From Stromatinia cepivora (lineage: Eukaryota; Ascomycota; Leotiomycetes; Helotiales; Sclerotiniaceae), in assembly GCA_014898415.1 (NCBI GenBank), contig RCTD01000021.1:558001-622000 (forward strand): a stretch of DNA of 64,000 nucleotides, written 5' to 3'. The notes under the pieces are model-generated. The model made no database searches and was not told the DNA's origin. It was given only the letters and a program-made list of their open reading frames with translations. Position 1 is the first letter of the stretch. Each line of letters starts with the position of its first letter. Positions 11,676 through 23,700 of this stretch are shown piece after piece. Both the position numbers and the translations under genes were made by a program.

Positions 11676-12804
11676 GCCATCTCTTACTCTTCCATCAAAT
11701 CCAATACACGACGATACGAAACCTAAACAATCCGGCATGCGCACGATGGGGAGGGGCGAAATGGTACCAGGGCTTGGGATAGCTTGGGAGATGGCGGAGA
11801 GCTCAGAGTAGAGAAATGATTGTGCATCGCTGTGTTAACCGTTAACATTTAGCGGCTAACAAAGCGAAAACAATCTTTCGATCAGGGCAACTTTTTCTTG
11901 TGTTTGGAGGACGACTCGTCAATTTTACATCTCCATATTGGCGCGTTCTAGGCAGGCGTCAAATAGTGTTTCTTCATACTTCGAGCATATCTTCTGGCTG
12001 CAGTCGAGGAGGGTGGGAATCTAGATGCTTGTTTTCCTTAGGCCGAAAAATTGAAGATGTTCTCTAATTATGTCAGATTTCTGTTTGGTGTGTAATCTGG
12101 ATGTGTGTGATTTTTGCACGATGTGTTTCTAATATAGGCTCTTTTGTTTCCTGCCGCGATGGTTCTTCAAATACATCTTTTGGACAACGGGTTCTAACGC
12201 GGGTTTTATATGATTGAATGATCCGCTGAACGATCCATATTCACTACTACTAACATTTCCATGAGCATTTTGGTTGTATGGTATATTTCTAACGTAGGAT
12301 CTTCTATCACGCTCAATGTTTCCCAAAACAATTCTTCATCTAGGGCTTCCCGCATACGTACTTCTTTTTTGTTCATACCATAACTTTTGTCGAAGTTAAC
12401 GTAATATGTTGCTAACATGAATTCATCCATTGCAAAGAACGATTCAAATATGACGCTCACTCCTTACTGCTTTTTGGAATCTAATTATTTCCACTTGCAC
12501 TTTGATTACTGTGAATTTGTGGATTTGTGGATTTGTGATATCATGCTTATTGCATTATAATGTGTTTCTCTTCTCGTGGGTGTTTAGATATGCACTAAAA
12601 GCGCTAAATTATCCTTTGCTACCTACCTAGGTAAACCTAGTAAACCGAGGAGGCGTGGTGAGCCTGGTAGGATGTAAGCAAGAGATGCTTAATCCATTTC
12701 TTGCTTTGAACTCTAGCCCCGTGCAATGGAACTCCCATATTCAACTCATTTCTTCCGTATGCTTTCTTCCTCCCCTTCTCCTCCCCCATCCTCAAAATCA
12801 CCCC
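11676..12804. other. Intergenic between SUMO and a convergent small gene
   Basis: SUMO 3' UTR and intergenic DNA. Minus-strand frames at 12129-12326 and 12206-12460 overlap each other, lack family features and are not considered genes. A CCTACCTAGGTAAACCTAGTA palindromic stretch lies near 12620. The end of the block (12770-12804) is pyrimidine-rich. Confidence 0.5.
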
Positions 12805-13419
12805 TCAATCATCCCAAACCCCCCTCCTCCTCCTCTCCTCCTCCCCTTTCCTCCTCTCCTCCTCCTCCCTCTCTTCTTTCCTCCTCTTCATTTCCTTCTC
12901 CCGCTGCACCCGCTCATATTCCCTCTGTTCCTCTGTTTTTTTCGGTGCTCGAACACCTAATGCTCCGGCTATTAAGCGTCGAGCTACTGCGTCGGTTTTT
13001 TCTTGTCTGCGTTGTGGGGCGCGGGGGGAGATTTGTGATGAGGATGGTGCTGAGGAGGAGGGATCCGGGTAGCCGTAGGGATTTTCGAATTCGATGGTCT
13101 GGGTGGTGGAGGGGGGTTTGGATGAGGATGAAGGAAATCCCTCGTTACTCCCCGGATGAGGAGATATAGGTGTAGGTGGTGGAGCGGCGGGAAATGAAGA
13201 AGTGGGGGAAAGTGGATTGGAGGTGCTTGTTGGTACTGAAGCCTCGGTTTCGGTAGAGGAGGAATCGGAGAATTCGTCTTCCCAGGAATCGGCTATGGGG
13301 GTTTTGGTTTTCTTTGTGGTTTTGGAGGGGGGTTTGGTGGTGGTGGTGATGGGGGAGGAGGAGGGATCAATGGAGAGGTTGCTGAGGGTGGTAGGTAAGT
13401 CGTTTGCTGAGGTTGTCAT
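12805..13419 (-). CDS. Conserved-looking coiled-coil protein, 204 aa
   Basis: Single-exon frame from an ATG at 13419 to TGA at 12805. Residues 1-130 are Ser/Thr/Pro-rich and probably disordered, with one acidic motif (DSWEDEFSD, about residues 44-52). The C-terminal third is helical: EKTDAVARRLIAGALGVRAP followed by a highly charged Glu/Arg/Lys stretch consistent with a long helix or coiled coil. The ordered helix before the charged tail looks like a constrained segment rather than chance, and it ends GVWDD. I do not recognise a named family and assign no function. Convergent with SUMO. The opposite strand also shows open frames, owing to biased composition. Confidence 0.7.
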   Translation of the reverse strand: MTTSANDLPTTLSNLSIDPSSSPITTTTKPPSKTTKKTKTPIADSWEDEFSDSSSTETEASVPTSTSNPLSPTSSFPAAPPPTPISPHPGSNEGFPSSSSKPPSTTQTIEFENPYGYPDPSSSAPSSSQISPRAPQRRQEKTDAVARRLIAGALGVRAPKKTEEQREYERVQREKEMKRRKEEREEEERRKGEEERRRRGVWDD

Positions 13420-14367
13420 TCTGGTGGTTGTTGTGGTGCTGTGCTGTGATGGGTGTTTGGAAACTTAATTCTGTTTAATGGTAAGGGCTAATTAAGTAAT
13501 GTGAGCGTATGGATAATTGAACAGTTCGATGTCCCAGGGGGCAGAAGACAATGTTTGTGCAGGTGTTGAACAATCAGAATCAAACCGTTCAATATTCCAG
13601 AAACGAAAAAATAATGAACCCCGCAAAGTAATATCAATGTAGTTTTATATTGAAATGTATAAGAATAGATGAGAAGTCTTTGTTTGGTTAAATATGTAGT
13701 TACAGACTTGATATTAAGTAGTAGTATAGTTAGTTAGGTAGGTTAGGTAATCCTATATCCCTAGTATTTTTGAGGTCGGCAATTCTACGGGAATTCCAGC
13801 TAGAATCTAACCCAAAATGATTTCTCCGCATGGTGGGATTGGTGGGTTGGTTTCTAGCTTCAACTTGTTTGGATGATGGGATGGGTCACGAGTAGACAAA
13901 AGGACAATTTGAGATTTATTTTATATTTTATATTTTATATTTTACCTTGTGGATCGGAAAGTTATGGATCTTTTTACCCGTCCGATTTTGTATGAGGGAT
14001 AGGTAGGTAGAAATTGGAAATGAAAACAATGGTCCAGAATTCCAAGACTTTCAATGCATGTTCGTGAGATTGCGTGTTTGTTCTCCCCACACTTTTGAAC
14101 ATGGCCTTGTGTGTGGACTGCAGTGGGTAGTGGGTTTAAGTGAAGCCCAGGGTCATCGGTGTTTTATTTCCGATAACCTAGACGGTCCTGAGGTTTGAGG
14201 TAAAACTTTTGATTACTTCGTGAACGTTCATATTGATCTTTCCATTACCGCAGGGACGGATATTTTGTAATTCATTTACACATTCATTCGGTCCATTCTC
14301 TATTTTGCCTTTTGATTTTACATAATAGAAACAATTGGTTTCCTCTTTTCAAGTACAAGGATAAGAT
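13420..14367. other. Divergent intergenic region, coiled-coil gene (-) / ligase-like gene (+)
   Basis: Non-coding. Includes an ATTTTAT tandem stretch near 13918-13944 and TTAGGTAGGTTAGGTAA near 13733-13748. Nothing resembling an RNA gene is seen. Confidence 0.5.
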
Positions 14368-16904
14368 ATGATACGATCAAAAGCTCTCACGCGGGGTAGA
14401 TTTGGATACTCTAGCACGAGGACTTTGAAGTATTTTGTGCATAATGATGGTGTATATGAGGATAGATATGGACAAACAATTAAGAATTTGAAGATTGGAA
14501 GTCATACTAGAGTTATCTTTCAGGGTTTTACAGGTATGGTGATTCAATCGACTGTTTTTCTTTTTGAATATGAACCATGACTATTAATGACTGACTGACC
14601 CGGTACAGGTAAACAGGTGAGATTCTCAAAGTTGAGACCATCAATGATAATTTATTCATCTTAATCTTTCATTAAGGCTACAGCAAATGCAAAAGAATCA
14701 ATAGAATGGGGAACTAATATAGTTGGTGGTGTAACGCCTGGGAAGAGCGGAGAACATTTGGGATTACCGGTATTACCTACTGTAAAGGAGGGAAGTATAT
14801 CATGACTATGATGCATGTGGTATTCACACTAACATATACAATTAGGCAATGGAACAATTAAAACCAGACGCAACTGGAATATATGTAGCAGCTCATCAAG
14901 CACCAAGTGCGATTGAGGAAGCAATTGAAGCAGAAGTTCCTCTTATTGTAGCCGTCGCTGAACACATTCCTCTTCATGATATGTTAAGAGTATGATTACA
15001 TGATTTCCCAATCAAACAGAACTGACATACTCAAGATACATAATATACTAGACACCCAATCAAAAAGTCGATTGGTTGGTGCAAATACTCCTGGTATTAT
15101 ATCAGCAATTGGAAAATGTCGAATTGGTTTTCAACCACTTCCTTGCTTCACACCTGGTCGTATAGGTATTGTTGCTAAATCAGGAACTTTAAGTTATGAA
15201 GGTAAGATCTCAGGCTGATGGTCTTGCCAATTACTAACGATTAAAGCCGTCGCTTCAACAACTAGGGCCGGACTTGGCCAAAGTCTTTGTATTGGAATGG
15301 GTGGGGATATCTTGGCTGGCACTAATTTTGTTGATGCTTTGAAGATTTTTGAACATGATGATGATACTGAAGGTATCATTATTATCGGTGAGATTGGTGG
15401 TGAAGCGGAACTTGAGGCTGCAGCTTGGATTGAGGAGTATAAGAAGCGCTCCTCAAATCCCAAGTAAGCTTCCTACAGACCATTTTAGATTCTACTAACC
15501 TTTCATAGACCTATTGCGGCACTAGTAGCTGGTAATCATGCTGTGCCTGGTAAGGTTATGGGTCATGCTGGAGCTTTCACTTTACCAGGAGAACCCGATG
15601 TATTGACAAAGATCAAGGCTTTCGAGGATGTAGGAGTTACTATGGTCAATCATCCAGCCAAATTTGGTAATGCTATGAAGACATTGTTGGGGGATTCAGG
15701 ACGATCAAGCAGCGGAGTGGCTACAAGTAGTGTTCTTCAAAAGCGAAGCATGCACACAATGAGAATACGACCAACATCAAGAACTTCAACTATAAATATG
15801 ACGCAAAAACGAACAATTTACCTCAAAGAGGAAGATGCCTTCCAATTACTCGACCAAAAAGGAATTCCCCGAAGACGAGATCTTTCAAATGAAGATTCAG
15901 TTCACCGTCACTTTACTATTGGTATTGATCGAAGTAACCGCTGTCCATGTGTAATACTACAGGGACCGGTCAAGAAGAATGAATCTCCTGCCAAACCAAT
16001 AAAGTTTCCCTTTCGATACGATTTAGGTATCAGGACTAGTCTCAAACAAAAGTGCGCCACTCATCTCCAATTAGTATATCAACACAAATTGTTGCGCCCA
16101 ATTATCTCCAATTTATTTGAACTCTTCAAAGAAAAAGAAGCCCTCCTACTCGAAACCATCATGAGAGGAGCATCTTTAGGGAAAACCAAATTCCAGCGTA
16201 GACTATCAATTGAACACGCAAATTTCGGTTTCGACGATGCCGCCTTCAAAAGCGCAAATCGTCAATCCGAAATCCACTCCCTCCCTCGCGCAGATATCCA
16301 AGATCCTGCCGAAATAGAAGCCGGAAAACATGGTATAGTATACATCAAACTCGAGGGTGATGGCAATATCGGAACACTAGTCAATGGTGCAGGATTAGCT
16401 ATGAATACTGTAGATGCGTTAGCGGATGCGGGAGGTAAAGCTGCGAATTTCTTGGATACGGGGGGAAAAGCGACGGCGGAAACGGTGAAGAAGAGTTTTG
16501 AGGTTATTTTGGGGGATGAGAGGGTAAAGGTGGTTTTTGTTAATATTTTTGGAGGCTTGACTTTGGGGGATATGATTGCTGAAGGGGTTCTTTTGGCTTT
16601 TAAGGAGTTGGGGGTGAAGGTTCCGGTGGTGGTTAGGATTAGGGGGACGAATGAGAAGGAGGGGCAGAGGATTGTAAGTTTTGTTTTGTTTTTCTTTTCT
16701 TTTGGTCGTGATTGTGGTTGTTCTATGGTTTGTAGGGGCTTTCGGGGTGGAGAAGGAGAAAGAGAGTGTGGAGACATATGACGTGCTTACTAACTTTTCC
16801 TGATATTATAGATTGCCGAAAGTGGATTACCACTATACGCATATGACGATTTTGACGAGGCCGCAGCAAAAGTAATAGAATTAGCCAATTCAAGCGAAAC
16901 TTAG
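14368..16904 (+). CDS. Fused alpha-beta succinyl-CoA ligase-like protein, 687 aa, 8 exons
   Basis: Exons: 14368-14533, 14609-14616 (8 nt), 14677-14781, 14846-14989, 15036-15201, 15247-15463, 15509-16673, 16812-16904; they sum to 688 codons. The first ~330 residues resemble succinyl-CoA ligase alpha: CoA-binding [24 protein letters not shown], and the phosphohistidine motif GHAGA with His288. From about 371 the protein continues as a beta subunit. The C-terminal CoA-ligase domain (about 547-687) has [17 protein letters not shown] and [12 protein letters not shown]. The intervening 371-546 should be the ATP-grasp domain but is shorter and divergent, and the Asn of the usual D-x-NALFR metal motif seems to be Ala (FDDAAFK). 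The Arg-rich N-terminus suggests mitochondrial import. In the canonical TCA-cycle enzyme alpha and beta are separate proteins, so this is probably a paralogue of uncertain activity. Confidence 0.88.
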
Positions 16905-19900
16905 AACTACCCCCTTTATTTCAACTCTTATAAATAGACACAGACCTCCTAATACGAGAACTGTAAATCGAACTTTTAGTATCCGATGACAAGAGACACA
17001 GGATTTTGAAACGATTTACCATGCTGGATAGTTCCGCACCTTACTCTACATCGAGTACGAATATTTCTTTCGCCACATTCTTATGGGAAATTGGAGTGCA
17101 AGCATTGAAACATGAAGAGTTCAAAGATTTTCGTTGCTAGGTTGCTGTGATTATTGTGGAAACTGATTATTGCCATTGCCATTGTCATTATTAGCGTTTG
17201 ATCTTCATGAATTAGCTATAGAAGCATCGAGTGGATCCCTAAGAGCCAAAGGAAAATCTACTCGTGGCTCGTTGTATATTTTGGTCATGTCTTTCAGCAC
17301 AGCTATATCTTTGTTTATATAGTATGCGTTTGGTTGGTATTGAGGGCGTGCCTTGTATTCCCCCCCCCCCCCCCCCCCCTTTTTTTTTATACAGAATGAT
17401 TGACGGGATTTCTTCACTGTTAATTTATCTATCGATGTTTTTTGACTTATTGGAGGTCTGTGATGTTTGATCTCATCTCTTTACTGTGATAATGTGATAA
17501 TTAAGTAGAATTTGTGTATTTGTATAAGTGTATTGTATGGTACTCAGAATATTGCAATATCACCTTTATCTGGGTGCCTAGCTATCATCCATACTCAAGA
17601 ATCGCACAGGCAATAATAGAAGGAAGGATATCGGGGGATAATCATCAGATGAATATCTGTTATGAACGGATATTCAAGTAGGTATCAAAACCTGAAAATC
17701 ACAGGAATCAACGGACCTTCAACTCCTATGGAAATATACTGATTCCCGCACAATGAAGATATAATCACAACAGATATAAAATTACATTGAAGACTTGAAA
17801 TTCCTAAGACGAAAGAGGATGGAGGCTGGAGCTGTATATATATCGCATAGGAGATTTGATGGAGCTCGATCTGTATGAAAGTAAAAAAGGGCTGGAGATC
17901 GGGTGAGCTGGAATTGGTATTGATATTGATATTGCTATTACGATCTTGATAGCCGTTGAATTGCACTTCGTCATCGCACGTAGCATTTCCCATTTCCCGT
18001 TTTCCATTTTCAATCTTCCTCAGCGTTCCACCATGTCCTAATACAATATCTCCACTCACTCTCTTGCTCTTGCTCTTGCTCTTGATCTTCTACACGATCC
18101 ACGGATCCACGGATCGATGGGTCGATGGGTCTATGGATCGGTGGTTTTAATTATACTATTGGTTTATGTACATATAAATATTATGCGTTGTTTGGAATAT
18201 TTGTTATGGATGGGTTTTGATGGAGCACATTAACGTAACAACAGGTGGAGGTGGTGGTGGGAGTGGGGGAAAGGAGGGAATGGGTTTCTTGAAGAAAGGG
18301 AGTGAGGGCTAACTGGTAGTTTGGGAAGGGTGTGTGATTTTTGGGGGGGTGTTTGTTGTGATTTTCTTTATTGTTGGTTTGGGGGGGTTGAGATTGCGGG
18401 GGCGAAGTTGAGGGGAGGGGATTTTGGTTGTTGATTTTTCGGATAGATGTTATCATTTCCCACTTTTCACTACCATTATTCGAGACCCCAAATATGCTGG
18501 GTCTTGAAAATTGAGAAGTCAAAGAAATCAGATGATATACACCAGAGAATAGAGAATAGACTTTACTAGCCATATTCATCTAAGAAGCGAGGAAATATCG
18601 ATGAGAAAATGAAAAAATGCTCTAGGAGTAGATAGATATACACTAGCTAACTTATTATTGCAAATGGGAAAATGGAAAGTTGTAGGAGTGGCATTGGAGG
18701 AAATGCTATAAATACCAGTGGTAAAGTGTGGTTTTTGTTGCTCGGAGCTTTGAGTGGGTGGGGACGGTGGAATATTTAAGTAGGTATTTATAGATGGGTA
18801 AGTGATTGGTTGAGGGATACGTATTGTGCATTTCTTTGGGTAGAGGCATGATGGATGGAGTGGAGTGGAGGGAATACGTGTTGGGTTGATTTGACGTTAT
18901 TTGGAAATCTTGATAACTATTCTTTTCTATTTCGTCTTTTTGAAATTTGAAATTTTGTATTTTGAGTGTAGTACACAACGACACGTGTTCTATAGGATTC
19001 TGTAATAGATTCAGTAGTATCCCGCACATGCTTTCCAATATTCACTACATCTCTACCCTGATTCACTCTAAGTCCGAGTCCTATAAGTTTGAATTTTCTA
19101 TTCATAATTAGTATTTGTTGAATTTCTTCCTATTTTTAATATATATAAACATCTTCTCTCATTCGTGGAATAGATAAGGTCTAATAATGTGTTTAACACA
19201 CGATATCAATATCAACGTAGTTCAAGGATAGCGCAAATACGCAAAAGGGGAGTTTTGTTGTTTGATTTTGGATTTTGCTGGTGATGAGTTCTGTATGGTG
19301 CGGGGCGCTTTGGATTTGGATTTGCAGGCGGGATTGGGATTAGAAATCAGGAGTCGGCATCTAAGTATTGTGTAAAGGATTAAATTGCAGTTATTGAGCA
19401 TTAGGTGAAGAGGATGGATAAAAGGGATGAATTTGAAAAGTGATTGGGTCCTGTGATAAGTATGATTAGATTTTTTTCTTCAAGTTAGAGTATTTGATGG
19501 TTTTGTATATAAGTTTTGGATACTAGTAGTTATCTATTTTCATATCGAATTCTGACCCAGATTCAGACGTATGGCTTTTTTCTCGAGTAAATCCTAGTGC
19601 ATACAGATGTGGTGGTAGATAGCGTTAAAGTGAGGGTTTCTGGAGGGTATGTATGTATTGATGTTAGTTGAGATCTTCCTGAGACGTTGGAGAGGGGGGA
19701 GATAAGTGGAGACTGAGGGGAAATAGAAGAGCTTGATAGTTCAAGCTATTACGTCATTGATATGCATCTACAGCTGGCTATTGTTAGGGAGATGATACTA
19801 TCTATTGCCTCTCTATATGATACTCAAATCTCACAATATTACTGATTCACCTATCAAGGAGGACTATGGCAAATTGAATCTTCTCAATTCTAGATGGCAT

Positions 19901-20208
19901 GAACGGGCAGAATTTTTCCTGGGGGATTACAAGCACAAAATACGTGTGGTTATTCATTATGATGCAAATGACAATTGTCATGTCATTCATATAGAAGAAA
20001 TTTTGGAATATCCTTATGAGACACATAGTTCAACTGCTGGGGCATCGGGGGGATGGGCTTCCGAAAGACTTCTATGACCCAAATGAAGCTCTCGATGAAA
20101 GACATTTGTGTATGATAATTCAATATAGTATTACTTTTTTGTGGTTGAATTACTTTAATCTATCGGTAAAACCATATAGGGAAATGAACCTGAGAACCTT
20201 GGTAATAC
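16905..20208. other. Gene-poor intergenic region with simple repeats
   Basis: Left end of the 35-kb gene desert. Contains a C(20)T(9) homopolymer at 17360-17388, a CTCTTG repeat near 18060-18085, a GGATC/GATGG-rich patch at 18095-18145, and G-rich DNA near 18240-18420. Minus-strand frames at 17685-18059, 18181-18579 and 18706-19038 are compositional and lack family features. One weak frame at 19816-20077 is listed separately. Confidence 0.5.
19816..20077 (+). CDS. Weak hypothetical ORF beside the MITE
   Basis: Open frame from the first ATG (about 19819) to TGA at 20077, about 85 aa. It contains a fairly balanced segment (DYKHKIRVVIHYDANDN then CHVIHIEEILEY) rather than low complexity, so it could be a fragment of a former gene. 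There is no recognised domain, no visible intron and no conserved neighbour. It ends about 130 bp before the MITE target duplication. Listed as a possible gene fragment only. Confidence 0.25.
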
Positions 20209-20216
20209 TTAATGAG

Positions 20217-20766
20217 TAGGCTGCGCAACGGGTACTCATAGGGCGGGTAATGACCTCGATGGGTAACCCGCGGATTATCTGTAACAGAATAGGTAATTCA
20301 AAATTTGGGATAGATAATCCACAAAACGGATACAGATTATTTATAAATACTTACCTACTTGTATATTATATAATATTTCATAAAATTAGTATAATTTTAT
20401 AATTAGTATAAAAATTAATATAAATCTAAACTTGGATCATTTTTGGGCTATAAAATGATCTAAAAATAATTTCAAATTTAAACGAAAATGGATAATTTAT
20501 AAATAATCCATGGATTATTTGTAAATAATTTATATATTTACAGATTATTTACAAATTACTCATATATTCATAGATTACCTACAGATAATCTATTTATCTA
20601 TAAATAGATAAATTATCTGCAGATAATCTACAGATTATTTGTAACAGAATAGATAATTTTAAATCTGGATGGGTAATCTACAAAACGAGTAGAATCTCTG
20701 ATGGGTATCTATAGAGCGGATTATCTGCGGATAATCTATGAATACAGATAATTTTTGTGCAGTCTA
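20217..20766. mobile_element. hAT-like MITE, 550 bp, with 8-bp target duplication
   Basis: Bounded by short terminal inverted repeats: left TAGGCTGCGCAA, right (reverse complement) TAGACTGCACAA, differing by two G/A transitions. Flanked by TTAATGAG (20209-20216) and TTAATGGG (20767-20774), an 8-bp duplication with one transition. Eight-bp duplications and TAG-type termini are typical of hAT elements. The interior is AT-rich without an ORF and holds two related segments: GATTATCTGTAACAGAATAG near 20273 and GATTATTTGTAACAGAATAG near 20632. Non-autonomous; mutated in the RIP direction. Confidence 0.75.
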
Positions 20767-20774
20767 TTAATGGG

Positions 20775-23700
20775 AGAAGAAATTGATAACTTGAAATGGA
20801 ATTTATTTATTTATTTTTCTTTTGCAGTTATCTGCTGAATTATTCAGAATTAGAGAGTGAATATTTCAGGTGTGCCCACATTATCCTTTTTGAAATTTAC
20901 ACTACATTATTCACTTGGAAATTTGTTGGGCTTTGTAAGAACATAGAATGATTTACTGATGGATAGGTGGTTATGATTTTTGTTTTGTTATTATATAAAG
21001 AAGCTAGTTAGAGTTCATTGATACTCATTATAATAACAGTTCAGGTTATGATACAGAAGTGAGAGAGGTGTGTACTTTCAGTTTAAGTATCCAGAAGGAT
21101 ATGTCTCACTGCAAAGGAAGAGATATCAAGAGTTCTGTGCTGGTTCTGTGATTTTGTTGTATATCATCTGATTGTATTGAATATGAGAACTTATTTTGAT
21201 GATATAATTGTCTTTTCATGAAAAAATGTTGTCTCAAAACTATCATTCATATTCTCTGAGCCGAGAGTGTAGAGAGCTCGTGCATAAGCACTGGCAAAAA
21301 CATTGGTAAAGCGGAACCTAGCTCCTGGAGAAGAACTCCTAGCTTTAGGTTCTATTTGTATGATTAGGCCTATCCTAGGAGTAGTTTGAACTATATATAA
21401 GTCAAGAGCTTCTCGAATTAGGAGAGATCAACGTGTCAATGAGGTGTGTGGGATTGGTCAAAGATACCTTGATGGGAATTGCACCATCGATACACGTAGA
21501 GTCAACATGGCTTCTCATCAATGAAGTTCTAGCGGTTTGTAACCTCGGAAGTACCATCGTTGAATGGTGGGAGGGAACTTGAATGCTACGTGGTAGCGGG
21601 GACTAAGAATATGGTTCCTAGGAGTCTCATTATTTGTGTTATAGAATTTTAGTTGTGGTCCCGTTATGTTTCAGCATAATTAATCTATTCATCGCTTTTT
21701 GGTCAATAATCAATACAATCTTTCCATCACTGAAGACTCCCGTCTCAATGTTCCCTAATAATTTGCCGACTCGATATCTCATCAAACAAGAAGATCACTT
21801 TGCTAATGCGGTTTTATCAAAACCTACCATGTACTTTCTAACTAAACGTTTAAATTACATTCCATTCATTCTTAGATCCCTGGCTAGGGATGAAAATCCT
21901 ATAGTGCATATGTTGACAAGGAGCTTTTTGGAAATTTTGGTAGCCTTTTTTGATCTGGTTGTCCATTTCTATTCCACCAGAAGCTTGCTCTTGAAAGTTG
22001 TATTCATAGCTTTGCTACTAGTTATCTTGCTATTATCTCCGACTTCTTGGCCCTGTTGGCTTGTTGCTTATTACCTTCATGTTCATAGGGAACAAGTGTA
22101 CTTTCGTACAGGCATTATTTATGTAAAAGAAAAGGAATATGTATGACGAGAAGGAACGAGGTGTAAGCGGACCTTGGTGAATATCTATTCACCGCTGCAT
22201 ATGGAGAAGCGTGGTGAAAACATGGCTTTCTTTCTAAGAGTTCCCATTTAGTCACGATGCTTGCAAAGTTTTGGGCCTGCTAAAAAGGGGTTGCGGATCG
22301 ATTAATCCAACATACATGGGACCGTGGAGAGATTGTTAAATAGATATGGCCATACAGGTGGGTGCGTGCATAAGAAGGCGCAGAGTTAAGCAATGTTTGG
22401 AGTATACCGGTCGCGGAAACCTGCATTGGTTCATGACCATGGTTCTGCGGAATCGGTAAGTTGCTGTATCATGGTAATAAATGACAGGCTAACCTTGACT
22501 ATGTTGACATAAGAGTTCATTTTCATCTCAGATAGTACGTTTTTCTCCGTGTATTCATGATCTATTCTTGTTGTCGTATAATTTTCTCGCTATCATGCCA
22601 TGTACAGGCCCATCGTTCACCAAGAGAAAATGAAAGACCTTCTCATAAGCTCCAAAGTTTTGAAATTGAATTTGTCTAGATACCGCGAATAATCCAAACA
22701 TCTAATGCAAAAGAACCTATAGCAAATATATCGAGAGGACACATTACCGTTAAACATCTTCATAATATTCCACCGAGAAGATTTATAGCTTCAGAGTTGT
22801 AAATCTTGCGAGCAGCGTGGTATTTACTATAGCAGTATGGCGGTGATTTAAAGCTTGCCATGCCAGCAGAGTATTATGACAAATGGATACCAGGAAATTT
22901 ACTCTCTCCGTCAAAATTTTCTATAGAACGATACCTGCTAATTTCAATATAAATATCTGCACCAATCTACCGAATGAAGAAGTCCATATTGCCCAGCGCT
23001 ATTCGAGCTTACCTCAGATTATGCGTGTGTCGAGTGTTATTGATGGTGCATATTTCCATTCATAATATCATGCTTCAAAGTCGCCATACTTCTTCTGAGC
23101 GTTTTGCATCGGCTAGAGGTGACATTCACATGCAGTTTGTTGCCATCTAAAGTTCTAGTATCTTTCCCGTTACTATGGAGAACACTCAGCCACGCCATGC
23201 CCCCATCTAACGGTTCGCTTTTTCTCCGAGGTTCTCTATGCAAAGACAAAAGATGCTAATTCGAACTTAGAACTTTGAATCCTCAGCTCTGTCTGGAACT
23301 CGCACAACAATCCTTTGTTGTTACGTTTTCTCGAGGTGCCATGTATGAAGTATTTATAAATAAGCAAGGAGAGATCAGCGTCCGAAATCTATTAGGCCAA
23401 AAAAAAAGGGGAATGAATACAATCATTGCAGTTTTACTCCACTACCCATGAGAGCTAATCATCAACAAATTGTACCTGAGCACGTCATTTAAGCGGAGCA
23501 TTACCTCACTTTTCGTACCTTAATTCTGTTAACCTTCAGATAGGTATTAGATAGAAGATGTGATACCTATATTATAGTTTGTGCAGCACATGGGAATGAA
23601 AAACAATCACTGTAGTTACAACATCAGTTCGTATGGCTATACTGCACACCAATAATTTGAGTATGGAATGGTATTTTGCTAGACCGATAGTTTCGTAGTT

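Noticed and set aside
12129..12460. Two overlapping minus-strand frames downstream of SUMO
   Set aside because: Different frames over the same DNA, no family resemblance, no splice signals joining them.
16262..16777. 171-codon open frame antisense to the succinyl-CoA-ligase-like gene
   Set aside because: Shadow of the coding strand; the plus strand has clear family motifs and intron structure.
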